Shown in pieces: positions 16,638 to 25,910 of a DNA stretch of 64,000 nt. This DNA comes from CAZBME01 sp964645835 (GTDB lineage: Bacteria; Desulfobacterota; Syntrophia; Syntrophales; UBA8958), in NCBI GenBank assembly GCA_964645835.1, contig CAZYDG010000044.1, forward strand, positions 8,275-72,274, given 5' to 3'. The notes below the pieces were generated by a model. The model was not told where the DNA came from. It ran no database searches and was given only the letters and a program-made list of their open reading frames with translations. A program made the translations under genes and the position numbers. Within the stretch, counting starts at the first letter, position 1, and every line of letters begins with the position of its first letter.

Positions 16638-16963
16638 TGGCGGATATGACTGTTAAAGTTAACCCTGTGGCGGCGGAACAGCCCAAGCTGACGCCGGAGC
16701 AGATTAAAAGACAAAAAGCAGAGGCTGCGAGACTGAAAAAAGTTTGTGCTGACTTTGAATCGATTTTCACGTATAATCTTATGAAAACGATGCGCCAGAG
16801 CATACCTGACGGCGGCTTTGTCACCAAGTCGAGTTCCAGGCAAAACTGGGAGATGCTCCTGGACCAGAAAATTGCCGAGTCCGTCTCCCAAAAGGGGCGG
16901 GGACTTGGGCTGCAGGGCACGTTATACGACCAGATGAAGAAAAAACTAAAGATTTCCCTATAA
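16637..16963 (+). CDS. flgJ: Rod-binding protein FlgJ (single-domain)
   Basis: The 108-residue product is the rod-binding domain of FlgJ: CADFESIFTYNLMKTMRQSI followed by MLLDQKIAESVSQKGRGLGL. It lacks the C-terminal muramidase domain that gammaproteobacterial FlgJ carries, which is usual outside that group. A separate lytic transglycosylase at 59981 may provide the wall-cutting activity. The sigma-28 promoter of flgM lies inside the last codons of this gene. Confidence 0.9.
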   Translation: MADMTVKVNPVAAEQPKLTPEQIKRQKAEAARLKKVCADFESIFTYNLMKTMRQSIPDGGFVTKSSSRQNWEMLLDQKIAESVSQKGRGLGLQGTLYDQMKKKLKISL

Positions 16964-16973
16964 CTGCCGATAT
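16947..16973 (+). promoter_or_regulatory. Sigma-28 promoter of flgM-flgN-flgK-flgL
   Basis: TAAAGATT, an 11-base spacer, then GCCGATAT match the sigma-28 consensus TAAAGTTT-N11-GCCGATAA at 14 of 16 positions. The site overlaps the stop codon of flgJ and lies 34 bases before the flgM start. It allows flgM and the hook-filament junction genes to be expressed late, apart from the upstream operon. Confidence 0.85.
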
Positions 16974-17006
16974 ATGATGCAAAGGAAATAATTTGAGGAG
17001 ACAGAT

Positions 17007-17312
17007 ATGAAAGTATCGGGTACCGGGGATATTAAGAATGAGGCATTGCTGCAATATCAGCAGGCCGGGACGGCAAAGCCGGGTTCGGAAAAGACGGCCG
17101 GGAGCGGAGGCGTTCAGGGAGACCGGATCAGCATCTCGTCCCAAACCCGTGACATCAATTTGGCTAAAGGCGTCATCGATAAACTTCCCGACGTGCGGGA
17201 GGATGCCGTGAATGACATCAAGAAAGCCATCGACAGCGGCACTTATACAGTAAATCTGGATAAGGTGGCCGGCAAGATGGTGACTGATTCCATTCTTGAC
17301 ATTTATGCGTAA
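17007..17312 (+). CDS. flgM: Anti-sigma-28 factor FlgM
   Basis: FlgM binds FliA and holds late genes off until it is exported through the finished hook. The 101-residue product has the family pattern GDRISISSQTRDINLAKGVI and a C-terminal sigma-binding helix region (VRED..NDIKKAIDSGTYTV, then KVAGKMVTDSILDIYA). The N-terminal part is disordered and Gly/Ala-rich as expected. It has AGGAGA upstream, its own sigma-28 promoter, and a stop overlapping flgN. Confidence 0.93.
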   Translation: MKVSGTGDIKNEALLQYQQAGTAKPGSEKTAGSGGVQGDRISISSQTRDINLAKGVIDKLPDVREDAVNDIKKAIDSGTYTVNLDKVAGKMVTDSILDIYA

Positions 17313-17812
17313 TGAATGACGATGTCTTCACCGCCTTAAGAAAAGCAGCATCCATCGAGATCACCGCCTGGGAGCGGCTGGAGACCTCCCTTCGTGAAGA
17401 GGCCTCCGCCCTCAAGAGCCAGGACCTGTCAGTAATTACTAAAAGTAACCTCCAGAAGGAAATAGCCATCAACGGCGTAAAGGTTGCCGCGGACAACAGA
17501 AAGAAAGTCTTGTCCACTGTGGGTTTACGCCTGGGAATGAAACCGCCTTTTACCATGGAACGTCTTGTCGATGTCGCCACGGATGAGCAGCGGCAGGAAT
17601 TGTCTTCCTGGCAGGCAAAATTTGCCGCCAGCGGCAAGGCGATCAATACCCTTAACAAACGCAACATGGATTCCATCCAAACGTCACTGGCCGTTGTCGG
17701 TGATTCTATAAGCTTTCTCGCCAATATTACACAAGCGTTGCCAAGCTATACCTCGGGAGGATACATTTCGGCCCAACCTTTGCAAGGTAGACTTGTATCA
17801 AAGAGGGGGTAA
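17312..17812 (+). CDS. flgN: FlgK/FlgL export chaperone FlgN
   Basis: FlgN is the cytoplasmic chaperone that delivers FlgK and FlgL to the export gate. The 166-residue product is an all-helical protein with the common layout WERLETSLREEASALKSQDL, then KSNLQKEIAINGVKVAADNR, and a Ser/Gly-rich tail. Identity with model FlgN proteins is low, as usual. The position between flgM and flgK, with a one-base overlap with flgM, makes the call safe. Confidence 0.88.
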   Translation: MNDDVFTALRKAASIEITAWERLETSLREEASALKSQDLSVITKSNLQKEIAINGVKVAADNRKKVLSTVGLRLGMKPPFTMERLVDVATDEQRQELSSWQAKFAASGKAINTLNKRNMDSIQTSLAVVGDSISFLANITQALPSYTSGGYISAQPLQGRLVSKRG

Positions 17813-17818
17813 CGCCAT

Positions 17819-19204
17819 ATGTCACTCGGAAGTCTCCTTTATGTCGGTAGGGATTCGCTACAGACCACCCAGATGGGTATTGACATCACCGGCGCCAACA
17901 TTGCCAATGTCAACACGCCGGGTTATACACGCCAGCGCGCACTCATACAATCGACAGGCGGCAACAACCTGGCGACAGGGGTTATACAGACTGGCGTCAG
18001 TGTCGAAAAAATCGAAAGGCAATATGATAGCTACCTGACAGGTCAGCTTATTATCCAGCGCCAAAATACTGGTTATGCCACTACTTTGAATGACAGACTG
18101 ACAAGTGTCGAAAGCTTATTCGACGAAACACAGACCGGTGGCCTTACGGACCAACTCAATAATTTCTGGTCCGCATGGGATACCTTGTCGGGAAACCCTT
18201 CCGGACAGGTCGAACGAGGTAGCCTGGTGGCCAGCGCCCAGGCTGTTGCTGGCAAATTGTACGATCTTACCAATGGCCTGACCAACCTGAAATCGGACGT
18301 GAAAACCTCGATGCGGGATCTGTTGGAGACTATCAACACAAACATTGAGGAAATCAGGACTCTTAACGAAAAAATTGCCGGAACGGGTTCGACCAAAGGC
18401 GATACGAATATTATGCTGGATCAATTGGATTCTTCTGTTGGAGATTTGGGGGAGAAGATCGGTATCAGTTATTATAAAAACGATGATGGCACGGTAAACA
18501 TTTTTCTCCAGGACGGCACACCCCTTGTGGAGCGACTCGTGTCGTCGGAATTGAAATTGGTGGATAATGCAGGCAACCTAGAACTTTATCCTGAAGAAGG
18601 AATTCGGGAAGAATCTCTCAACGATACCGTAACAAATGGTCAAATGGGTGCCCTGCTTAAATGTCAGGATGATGTTATCCCAGAATATCAGGACAGGCTC
18701 GATAATTTCACCGAGGCCCTGGCAGACGGCGTCAACGCCCAGCATAGGACGGGTTACGACAGCTTCCAGAACACAGGAGTAGACTTTTTTACATATAATT
18801 CGGCAAGCCCGGCGGGGAGCCTGAAAGTCAATCCGGCCATCGTCAGTGATCTACGTAAAATTGCCGCAGCGGAAACGACAAACGGTGACGGTTCGAATGC
18901 TACGAAAATCGCCGATATCCAGCATAGCCTTCTCCTGGAGGGCAATTCGGTTACCTTGAACGGCTATTATGCCGCCACAGTAGGGAATATCGGGCGGGAA
19001 GCAGCGGACAGCAAGACGGAAATGGAGCATCAATCGGCGATTACAGAGAACGTCACGAACCGTCGGGATAGTCTTTCCGGAGTTTCCATCGATGAGGAGA
19101 TGATTAACCTGATGAAATATCAGATGACTTATAACGCCGCCGGCAGGCTGGTGAAGACCGTAAACGATATGATGGATGTCCTGATGAGTCTGGGGGTGAA
19201 ATAA
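17819..19204 (+). CDS. flgK: Hook-filament junction protein FlgK
   Basis: FlgK (HAP1) is the first junction protein between hook and filament. The 461-residue product has the N-terminal pattern TTQMGIDITGANIANVNTPGYTRQR (in part) and the C-terminal coiled-coil pattern SGVSIDEEMINLMKYQMTYN followed by AAGRLVKTVNDMMDVLM. It is on the short side for FlgK but has both conserved ends. The stop overlaps the flgL start (TAATG). Confidence 0.95.
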   Translation: MSLGSLLYVGRDSLQTTQMGIDITGANIANVNTPGYTRQRALIQSTGGNNLATGVIQTGVSVEKIERQYDSYLTGQLIIQRQNTGYATTLNDRLTSVESLFDETQTGGLTDQLNNFWSAWDTLSGNPSGQVERGSLVASAQAVAGKLYDLTNGLTNLKSDVKTSMRDLLETINTNIEEIRTLNEKIAGTGSTKGDTNIMLDQLDSSVGDLGEKIGISYYKNDDGTVNIFLQDGTPLVERLVSSELKLVDNAGNLELYPEEGIREESLNDTVTNGQMGALLKCQDDVIPEYQDRLDNFTEALADGVNAQHRTGYDSFQNTGVDFFTYNSASPAGSLKVNPAIVSDLRKIAAAETTNGDGSNATKIADIQHSLLLEGNSVTLNGYYAATVGNIGREAADSKTEMEHQSAITENVTNRRDSLSGVSIDEEMINLMKYQMTYNAAGRLVKTVNDMMDVLMSLGVK

Positions 19205-20388
19205 TGAGAGTCACTGATAATATGAAATTTAACTCGTCTATAACCAGTCTTTTCAGTGTGCAGGACCAGTACAATGCCCTCCTCGAAAAGATGTCCAGCC
19301 AGAAGCGGATAAACCGCCCATCAGATGATCCTGTCGGTGTAACCAGGGTTCTCGATATAAGACAACAGCAGGCGGCGATTACGCAATACCAGAGCAGCGT
19401 TGATCAATGTGATTCATGGATATCAGCTTCGGAATCCCAGTTGAACGCGGCCAATGACTTGATCACGAAGGCCCGGGAGTTGGCGACGTCTCAGTCATCG
19501 GCCACGGCCACGTCCTCGACGAGAACTATAACTGCCCAGGATGTTAAGGCGCTCTTTGACCAAATGGTTTCGATCGCCAATTCTCAAATCGGCGATCGCT
19601 ATCTATTTGCCGGCACCGCGACGGACGAACCCTTCAGCACAACTAAGATGGCGGCTTCGGTTGGCAGTGCCCAGGAGGCAGCGGCGAACAAATTTACGGG
19701 TACTGTGACGTCCGGAGGCACTTACGTGGGTGACCGGAATAAGACTTATGTTCTAAAGGTGACCAACGGCGGCGCCTTGGCCGGGGCCAAGTATCAGATA
19801 TCTGCCGACGGGGGCAAGACCTGGGGGGCGGAACAAACCGGCATGGCGGCAACAATCACCTTGGGCGACGGCATTACTTTGGACTTCGCCGGCGGGGCGA
19901 ATACAATGGCCGAGAACGACGTATTTTATGTCAAAGGGACGACAGCCGGGTATTACAAGGGCAATGGCGATAATCTGTCCGTGACGTCGGGCCGGTCCGT
20001 GACTCTGGACTACAATATCACCGGAGAGGCCGCTTTTACGGACAAGGGGATGGGTGGCGCCGATGTCCTGCAGATATTGGATGATTTAAAAACGGCCATG
20101 CAAAACAACGATGTGGCCGGCATACAGACCCAACTCGGAAATCTCAAGACGGCCCAGAGCAATATCCTCCTGAATACATCCCGTTGCGGCACGATATCCA
20201 ACCGGATATCGATTGCGAAAACGAACATGGATGAGCTCGGGCAAAGGCTGACCACATCCCTGTCAAATACGGAGGATGCGGATGTATCGGAAGTGGCGAC
20301 CCAGTTTGCCATGAAGGAGGTCGCCCTGAAGGCGTCCTATGCCATGGCGTCGAAGATAGGACAGACCACGATTCTTGATTTCTTGTAA
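19204..20388 (+). CDS. flgL: Hook-filament junction protein FlgL
   Basis: FlgL (HAP3) is the second junction protein. The 394-residue product starts MRVTDNMKFNSSITSLFSVQ and has the flagellin-like pattern SSQKRINRPSDDPVGVTRVL. Its C-terminal helix reads EVATQFAMKEVALKASYAMA with TTILDFL at the end. A variable middle domain of about 150 residues lies between them. One-base overlap with flgK indicates coupled translation. Confidence 0.95.
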   Translation: MRVTDNMKFNSSITSLFSVQDQYNALLEKMSSQKRINRPSDDPVGVTRVLDIRQQQAAITQYQSSVDQCDSWISASESQLNAANDLITKARELATSQSSATATSSTRTITAQDVKALFDQMVSIANSQIGDRYLFAGTATDEPFSTTKMAASVGSAQEAAANKFTGTVTSGGTYVGDRNKTYVLKVTNGGALAGAKYQISADGGKTWGAEQTGMAATITLGDGITLDFAGGANTMAENDVFYVKGTTAGYYKGNGDNLSVTSGRSVTLDYNITGEAAFTDKGMGGADVLQILDDLKTAMQNNDVAGIQTQLGNLKTAQSNILLNTSRCGTISNRISIAKTNMDELGQRLTTSLSNTEDADVSEVATQFAMKEVALKASYAMASKIGQTTILDFL

Positions 20389-20403
20389 AATATGAGGTGA
20401 CTT

Positions 20404-20649
20404 ATGCTGATCCTGACACGGAAGTTGGGTGAAACCATTACGATCGGGGATGATATCAGAATCACCCTGATTGACGTTAAAGGTAAAAGTATCCGTCTTG
20501 GTATCGAGGCGCCTGCCAATGTGACGGTTCATCGCCAGGAAGTTTATCTGGCCATTAAAGAGCAAAATTTGAAGGCGGCAAGCCTCGACAATCTGGTAAT
20601 AGAAGATCTGGAAAAGCACTTACAGAGCAAAAAATCGGGAGAAATATGA
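20404..20649 (+). CDS. csrA: Translational regulator CsrA
   Basis: CsrA binds GGA motifs in mRNA leaders and usually blocks ribosome access. The 81-residue product has the complete family sequence MLILTRKLGETITIGDDIRI, then VKGKSIRLGIEAP and VTVHRQEVYLAI. It overlaps fliW by four bases. FliW is the protein antagonist of CsrA in the flagellin feedback loop known from Bacillus, and the fliC leader in this window carries fitting target sites. Confidence 0.97.
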   Translation: MLILTRKLGETITIGDDIRITLIDVKGKSIRLGIEAPANVTVHRQEVYLAIKEQNLKAASLDNLVIEDLEKHLQSKKSGEI

Positions 20650-21137
20650 TGATTACGATCGATACGACAAGATTTGGGAAAATAGAAGTCGAGGATCCAC
20701 GCATTATAACCATGCAGGAAGGTGGCATCCTGGGTTTTGGACATCTTCGTCAATTTATTCTTTTGATTCCCGACGAGAAAAAGGCCTTCTGGTGGCTCCA
20801 ATCTGTGGAGGACGGTGCGGTCGCTTTCCTTGTGACAGACCCTTTTAAAATATTCCCGAACTATGAACCCGGCTTGTCGTCCATGGATGTGGAATCGCTC
20901 CATATCGAGGACGAAAGCGATGTCGTTCTCCTGTCTATCATTACGGTCAAATATGAACCTTCCCTATCGATAACGGCCAACCTGCGCGCCCCTATTGCCA
21001 TTAACATGAAGGGCATGATGGCTCGTCAGATTGTCCTCGAACGGGACGACTACGATATTCGTTACGAGATCAAAAATATACAGGAGAATGCCGCTGGGCA
21101 AGATTCCGCGGAACGGATCAAGGCCGTTTGTGCATGA
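20646..21137 (+). CDS. fliW: CsrA antagonist and flagellin-binding factor FliW
   Basis: FliW binds either flagellin or CsrA, linking flagellin translation to assembly. The 163-residue product shows the family patterns ITMQEGGILGFGHLRQFILL, FWWLQSVEDGAVAFLVTDPF and NLRAPIAINMKGMMARQIVL. The start overlaps the csrA stop as ATGA; a second ATG one codon later is equally possible. The gene converges with flaG, leaving a 15-base gap. Confidence 0.94.
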   Translation: MMITIDTTRFGKIEVEDPRIITMQEGGILGFGHLRQFILLIPDEKKAFWWLQSVEDGAVAFLVTDPFKIFPNYEPGLSSMDVESLHIEDESDVVLLSIITVKYEPSLSITANLRAPIAINMKGMMARQIVLERDDYDIRYEIKNIQENAAGQDSAERIKAVCA

Positions 21138-21152
21138 TCTTACGATCAATTT

Positions 21153-21539
21153 TTAAGCCTTTCTACTCAGCACCATGCCCACCAATTCCTCCATCTTCGT
21201 ATAAAGCGATTGTAGGTCCTTGCTGGGTATTTCCCGAATTACCCTTCCCGTCGCCTTTTCCGTCAAGGTGATACTGACTTGATCGTTTTTCGGTCCGTAT
21301 GTGGAAAACGATATGCCGACATCGAGATGGCTTAGATTTGTTTGAATATCTTCCACCATTTTCTGCATACGTTCCCTGCTCAGCGCCTGTTGTTCCTGTT
21401 GCTCCTGCATTGCGGCTGCTGCCGTAATTTGAGGAGCCGCCACCTTCTGGGGCGGTCTGGAAACAGGCGGTGGTTGAATACCATACCCCGCAAGTACAAT
21501 TCCTTCAGAAACGCCGTTGAGATCCATGATTGTCACCAC
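21153..21539 (-). CDS. flaG: Flagellar protein FlaG
   Basis: FlaG is a small protein encoded near flagellin and FliD that affects filament length in some bacteria. The 128-residue product has a Gln/Pro-rich N-terminal part and the FlaG core: HLDVGISFSTYGPKNDQVSI then TEKATGRVIREIPSKDLQSL. It is the last gene of the fliD-fliS transcript. Confidence 0.88.
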   Translation of the reverse strand: MVTIMDLNGVSEGIVLAGYGIQPPPVSRPPQKVAAPQITAAAAMQEQQEQQALSRERMQKMVEDIQTNLSHLDVGISFSTYGPKNDQVSITLTEKATGRVIREIPSKDLQSLYTKMEELVGMVLSRKA

Positions 21540-21569
21540 CTTTCATTCCCTTTCTATCTTTTCTTATAT

Positions 21570-21935
21570 TCAAGTTGCTTTGTCTATAAACCTTGGGGAT
21601 AGCGCCTGCTTGGCCCCGTATTTTTTAATGCCGATACGGTTTTTGTCCGCTTCCTCTATTTCTCTTTTTAAAACGCGGCATTTATTTTCCGCAAAAAGAA
21701 AACATTGCCGATTTGCCTTCATAACGGAGTCTATTTTTTCCTTCAGCGCTTTGTTTTCTGCGGCTCCACGTCCGTTTGCGCTTTCTTTCTCATATGCCAG
21801 CATGATATCGGCATTTTTGATCAGGCATCGGTTAACCGTTTCCAGATCTTCTGCGCACAAGGCCTGAAGCATCTGCTCGGTGTTTTCCAGATACCGATCG
21901 AGATATCGTAGTCTATCATCCATCATGCGCTCCAT
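21570..21935 (-). CDS. FliT-like small flagellar protein
   Basis: The 121-residue product is mostly alpha-helical and charged (DDRLRYLDRYLENTEQMLQA, then KALKEKIDSVMKANRQCFLF). It lies between fliS and flaG and overlaps fliS by 13 bases. Position and helix pattern suggest a FliT/FlgN-type export chaperone, perhaps for FliD, but the sequence is too divergent for certainty. No membrane segment or signal peptide is present. Confidence 0.6.
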   Translation of the reverse strand: MERMMDDRLRYLDRYLENTEQMLQALCAEDLETVNRCLIKNADIMLAYEKESANGRGAAENKALKEKIDSVMKANRQCFLFAENKCRVLKREIEEADKNRIGIKKYGAKQALSPRFIDKAT

Positions 21936-22393
21936 GTCCTTCCTTGGCCGGCCCCTGCAGCCGCCATTGCGGGCCGTGGCGCAAAGGATGGCGGCATTAC
22001 CTTATCCATGACCGCCGGTTTAGGCTTTTGAATGATGATGCCCCGCCATGCCTCTTCTAGTTCTTTGAGCATGCCGATGATATGCCTGAAGCCTTCCGGT
22101 TTGCGTTTCAAATCCGAGTCGATCAGTGTAGTCAGCATGTATCGGTAGAGGCCGTCCAGGTTACGCGCAATATCTCCACCCTTTTTGAAATCGAGGCAAC
22201 TGTTTAGTTCCGTAATGATATCTATGGCCTTCTGCAGATTTTTCGCCTTAGCCTCATACTCTTTTTTCTCATAGTGATCGGCGGCTCGGGTAAGATGGAG
22301 AATGGCTTTCTCATAGCACATAACAATCAATTTTCCTGGATCTGCCGTCAAAATGTTTGCCTGTTGGTAGGCGTTGGCGTTGTTGGTTTGCAT
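21923..22393 (-). CDS. fliS: Flagellin export chaperone FliS
   Basis: FliS binds flagellin C-termini and keeps subunits unpolymerised before export. The 156-residue product has the family patterns ANAYQQANILTADPGKLIVM and NLDGLYRYMLTTLIDSDLKR. The last 25 residues or so are an Ala/Pro-rich extension beyond the usual end. It follows fliD by 19 bases and shares its transcript. Confidence 0.93.
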   Translation of the reverse strand: MQTNNANAYQQANILTADPGKLIVMCYEKAILHLTRAADHYEKKEYEAKAKNLQKAIDIITELNSCLDFKKGGDIARNLDGLYRYMLTTLIDSDLKRKPEGFRHIIGMLKELEEAWRGIIIQKPKPAVMDKVMPPSFAPRPAMAAAGAGQGRTWSA

Positions 22394-22412
22394 AATGCCT
22401 CCTTAGATTTAT

Positions 22413-25400
22413 TTATAACTTGGCCAGTTCACCGGTCAGCCAGTCGCCCTGGTTTTTGATTTTGCTCATCAGCGTTTCCATGGCAGTGTACTGGGCCGTC
22501 AGACGTTCCTTCTTCAGGCTGAGTCGTGCCTCCATTTCCGATATATGGGTGGTCTGATCGTCGATCTCACTCTGGATGGACTCGGTCTTGGCGGTCAGAT
22601 ACCCGCTTACGCCGTCCGTTATCTGGAATAGGCTCCGATCAAAGAGCTCCGCCACGCCCGTGGTCAGCTTGATGGAGCCGATGGCGCCCGTTCCAGTGCC
22701 CGTATACCGCAGAACCAAACCATCGATACCCGCCTGACCGCTGTTCCCCGTCAGGACCTGTCCAGTGCCTGTCGATGCCTTGCCGTCGATGGTGCCGGCT
22801 ACATCCTTGCCGTTGTTGGCATTCTGGTCTGCACCCCATAAAAGCTTGGCCGTTTCGGACACTTTGAATGAACTGGCCGATCCGTAGGCGTTGTGCTTGA
22901 TGACCAAATGGTTGCCCCCATCATTTGCGGCGGTGATATCGAGCCTGAAGCGGCCTTTTACACCTCCGGAGTTGGTTTCGCTTACGGTGCCGAGAGACAG
23001 ATCATGGGCGCTGGACATGTCGAAGGCGATGGCGAGGCTGCTGTTTCCCGTTTGCCGGTCCGTGACGGTAATCTTTCCATCACTCGTGATACGGGCGGAT
23101 ACGTTGTTGCTGTAGGCATTCTCGATTGCCGATAACAGTCCCTGAACCTTATCAGTTGCGGTGTTGCTAATCCTATAGGACCCTTGCACGCTTCCTCCCG
23201 ACCGATCCGTTCCCGAGAATGAGATGAGATCGCCGTTTACAAGATTGGCCGATGCGCCCAGGCTGTTATAAACGCTGTCCCAGGTTGTGTTGGCCGTGAT
23301 CGCCGTCGTATGTCCCGCATCGGAGTATAACGAATCACTTCCGACCAGACTCTGGCTATGGGTGGCGCCGAATTCCGTATTCAAGGTGTTGACGATATCC
23401 GACATGGTCATGCCTGACGTAAGGGAAATCGTTGCCTCTTTGCCGCTTTCCGTGACGGTCATGGTTTCAGCCCCACCCAGTGTTCCCCCAACGGCCGTTG
23501 TTGATGTTGTGGAGGCCTGTGTGGCAGCCTGTGTGATATTGACGTCATAAGAACCGGCTTGAGTCAGGCGGCCCGAATTGGCATATTCGAGAGACCCTGC
23601 GGAGACGGTGGCATTGACGGCGAAAAGGGCTTTTACGTCATTGAACCGCGACTGAAGGTTATTATTCAATACCGTCTGATCGATGGTCAACTGGCCGGTA
23701 TTATCGAGATTGATCCCGATAAGGCCCAGAGAAGGCAGATCAGATGCAACACCCCAGACGGACCCGATGATAGTATTCGACAAGTCCCCTTTTATGGAGG
23801 ACAGGGTGCCGTCGCCGAAAAGGACGCCCCCCGCTTGCTTATTAGCCGTATCATAGGTCTGCTGAGTCGTGATCTCTGAAGAGACATCGTTGTAAGCCTT
23901 GACCAAAGCAGTGATCTTGGCGGATACGGCATCCGTGTCCTGATCCACGCGAAGGGTGACCGTTGTCCCCGTATCCCCTTTCTTGAGATTGAGAAGCACG
24001 CCATTGATGACATCCGTAATCTGATTCGTTGACCGGGTCATGGAGACTCCGTCTACGGATAATAGTGCATCCTGGCCGGCGGTAATTTGCCGCTTTCGGA
24101 GCGTGCCTGCCGCAACGGCGCTGAACCCGAAATCAAGGCTGCTGCTGCTGTCGGCGATGGTGCTTGCCATGGCGACGTTGAGGCTGCTGCCCGTGCTCGT
24201 CGTCAGGTCCGTGATCTGAATCTTGCCGTCGCCGGTAAGTTTCGCATCGACCTTGTCCGAACCTCCATAGGCTGCTTCAATAGCTGTCAAAAGATCCTGG
24301 ACCGTGGATGTATCCGTAATGGCGAAGGCTTGAGTCACATTGCCGTTTGCCGTATCTTTCCCCGAAAAGTCGATATGGTCGCCGGCCGTCCAATTCAAAT
24401 AGCCGTCGATATCGGAAAGTAAAGTCGATGTTTTGATAACGGCGCCTCCGGTGGTCATGGCCTTGCTGCCTGTAACACCCAGGACATCGCCGACGGCGCC
24501 TTTGGTGAAGCCCAGGGTTTGAAAAATGTTCTTATCATCCTGGAAGGCGTTCGTACTGTTCAACCCGTCGATCTGAAGCCGATAATATGTAGTGCCGTCA
24601 ACTACCTCCGTCTTGATGGAAGCGGCAATATTTGCCGCCCCTTTGTTGTTATTGATGCGATCTCGGATAGTGTTCAGATCCATGCTGCTCAAATCGATAT
24701 CGATGGCGTTGCTTAAGGTACCCGAGGCATCACGAATCTTCAGTGTTGTCGACGAAGCGGCGGAATTCAGGGACAGCATCTGCGCCACCGTCTGGTTGAC
24801 TCCGGAAAAACGGTCACTTTGTGCGCCGCCGGTGACGCTGTTTTTAATGGTATAGGTAGTTGCCGCCGACGCCGTGATCCCCAGATTTCCCAGGATATCA
24901 TTCTCTGAGCCGTTCAGGAGAGATATTCCTTTTACCCCTGTTTCCTGGCCCGTAAGGACCAGACGGTAATCGGATTGGCCGTAATTGATGATGCTGGCAA
25001 CAACCTTGGTCGGCGTGTTCCCCGTATTCAGTGCGTTGATCTTATCACGTACATTGGTCAGGCTGTCGGAGGCGGTCATATTGACAACCTGGCCATTTAT
25101 CAGGATGTCTCCCGCAAATGTAGCGCCAAGGGCCGTGGAAACGTCTGAAAACGATCCGGAAGACAGCTTCTGGGCCTGAGCGATATTAGTGATCTTGATG
25201 TCGTAGGAGCCCGGTGCCGCATCGACGGATGTGGCAGCAGTCAGCAGGTCCGAGGCCGTGACAGTCGAGTCGCTTGATGAGAGGGTCGTTTTGAAGGCAT
25301 TAAAACTGGTGCCCGATTGGAGATTGTCCGCAGTGGTCTTCAGGGCCAGAAGTTTCGAGTTGAAGGACTGCCATTCCGCAAGCTTGTTTTTGTTGATGTT

Positions 25401-25532
25401 TTGCTTTTGCGTAATGAGGTCGACACTTTTATGGTCGACAGCAATGAGTTGATCGATCATACTCCGCCAATCAAATCCACTGATAAGACCTGATATTGAG
25501 GTGCTGCCTCCCGATGTGCTGGTGACTGCCAT
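22413..25532 (-). CDS. fliD: Filament cap protein FliD, unusually large
   Basis: FliD caps the growing filament and folds flagellin into place. The N-terminal domain (ISGLISGFDWRSMIDQLIAV) and the C-terminal coiled coil (DDQTTHISEMEARLSLKKER, then YTAMETLMSKIKNQGDWLTG) are typical. At 1039 residues it is about twice the common length. The extra mass includes two similar modules: near 368-470 (GDHIDFSGKD, LLTAIEAAYGG, DGKIQITD) and near 747-850 (GDLISFSGTD, LLSAIENAYSN, DGKITVTD). Two SYD-[IV]-x-IT segments (109 and 661) suggest a wider duplication. It has its own sigma-28 promoter. Confidence 0.95.
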   Translation of the reverse strand: MAVTSTSGGSTSISGLISGFDWRSMIDQLIAVDHKSVDLITQKQNINKNKLAEWQSFNSKLLALKTTADNLQSGTSFNAFKTTLSSSDSTVTASDLLTAATSVDAAPGSYDIKITNIAQAQKLSSGSFSDVSTALGATFAGDILINGQVVNMTASDSLTNVRDKINALNTGNTPTKVVASIINYGQSDYRLVLTGQETGVKGISLLNGSENDILGNLGITASAATTYTIKNSVTGGAQSDRFSGVNQTVAQMLSLNSAASSTTLKIRDASGTLSNAIDIDLSSMDLNTIRDRINNNKGAANIAASIKTEVVDGTTYYRLQIDGLNSTNAFQDDKNIFQTLGFTKGAVGDVLGVTGSKAMTTGGAVIKTSTLLSDIDGYLNWTAGDHIDFSGKDTANGNVTQAFAITDTSTVQDLLTAIEAAYGGSDKVDAKLTGDGKIQITDLTTSTGSSLNVAMASTIADSSSSLDFGFSAVAAGTLRKRQITAGQDALLSVDGVSMTRSTNQITDVINGVLLNLKKGDTGTTVTLRVDQDTDAVSAKITALVKAYNDVSSEITTQQTYDTANKQAGGVLFGDGTLSSIKGDLSNTIIGSVWGVASDLPSLGLIGINLDNTGQLTIDQTVLNNNLQSRFNDVKALFAVNATVSAGSLEYANSGRLTQAGSYDVNITQAATQASTTSTTAVGGTLGGAETMTVTESGKEATISLTSGMTMSDIVNTLNTEFGATHSQSLVGSDSLYSDAGHTTAITANTTWDSVYNSLGASANLVNGDLISFSGTDRSGGSVQGSYRISNTATDKVQGLLSAIENAYSNNVSARITSDGKITVTDRQTGNSSLAIAFDMSSAHDLSLGTVSETNSGGVKGRFRLDITAANDGGNHLVIKHNAYGSASSFKVSETAKLLWGADQNANNGKDVAGTIDGKASTGTGQVLTGNSGQAGIDGLVLRYTGTGTGAIGSIKLTTGVAELFDRSLFQITDGVSGYLTAKTESIQSEIDDQTTHISEMEARLSLKKERLTAQYTAMETLMSKIKNQGDWLTGELAKL

Positions 25533-25564
25533 GACGCCTTCCTTTCTTTGCCCTTCTGATATAG

Positions 25565-25591
25565 ATATCGGACATTGGGGTAAATACTTTA
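25565..25591 (-). promoter_or_regulatory. Sigma-28 promoter of fliD
   Basis: On the minus strand TAAAGTAT, an 11-base spacer and TCCGATAT match TAAAGTTT-N11-GCCGATAA at 13 of 16 positions. It lies 32 bases upstream of the fliD start and would drive fliD, fliS, the FliT-like gene and flaG. Confidence 0.82.
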
Positions 25592-25664
25592 ATGAAAAGT
25601 AAGCAAATCCGGTGCCGGAGGGGTGCCGCGAGTGAAAAAAATGGGGGATAACGCATAACTCCTT

Positions 25665-25705
25665 TACCCCATCCCCACCCTAACCCTCCCCTTGAAAGGG
25701 GGGGA
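25665..25705. repeat. Repeat family B copy
   Basis: ACCCCATCCCCACCCTAACC followed by CTCCCCTTGAAAGGGGGGG matches the units at 9648-9770. An inverse partial copy lies at 25911-25934, so the family C repeat between them is flanked by B units in opposite orientation. Confidence 0.75.
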
Positions 25706-25780
25706 TTGAGCTTCCTTACCCTTGAGAGGCTTTGTCGTAATTTGGAATTTCTATAATCGATTCACAAAAACCTGTTGAAT

Positions 25781-25903
25781 GTAGCGCAGGACTTTAGTCC
25801 TGCAAAAACCTTGTAATTTTGACTACTTTAAAAAAGCAAAACCACAGACCTGGAGGTCTGTCCTACAGCGAGTCGAATATAGTAAATATTTGAATCGCGA
25901 CAC
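25781..25903. repeat. Double-palindrome REP-like repeat (family C), copy 2
   Basis: In inverse orientation to the copy at 9928, this contains CAGGACTTTAGTCCTG, then CAAAACCACAGACC and GGTCTGTCCTACAG, and ends with AAATATTTGAATCGCGACAC. The two copies share both palindromes, their order and the flanking AT-rich block, which identifies a dispersed element. Confidence 0.8.
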
Positions 25904-25910
25904 AACAGAA

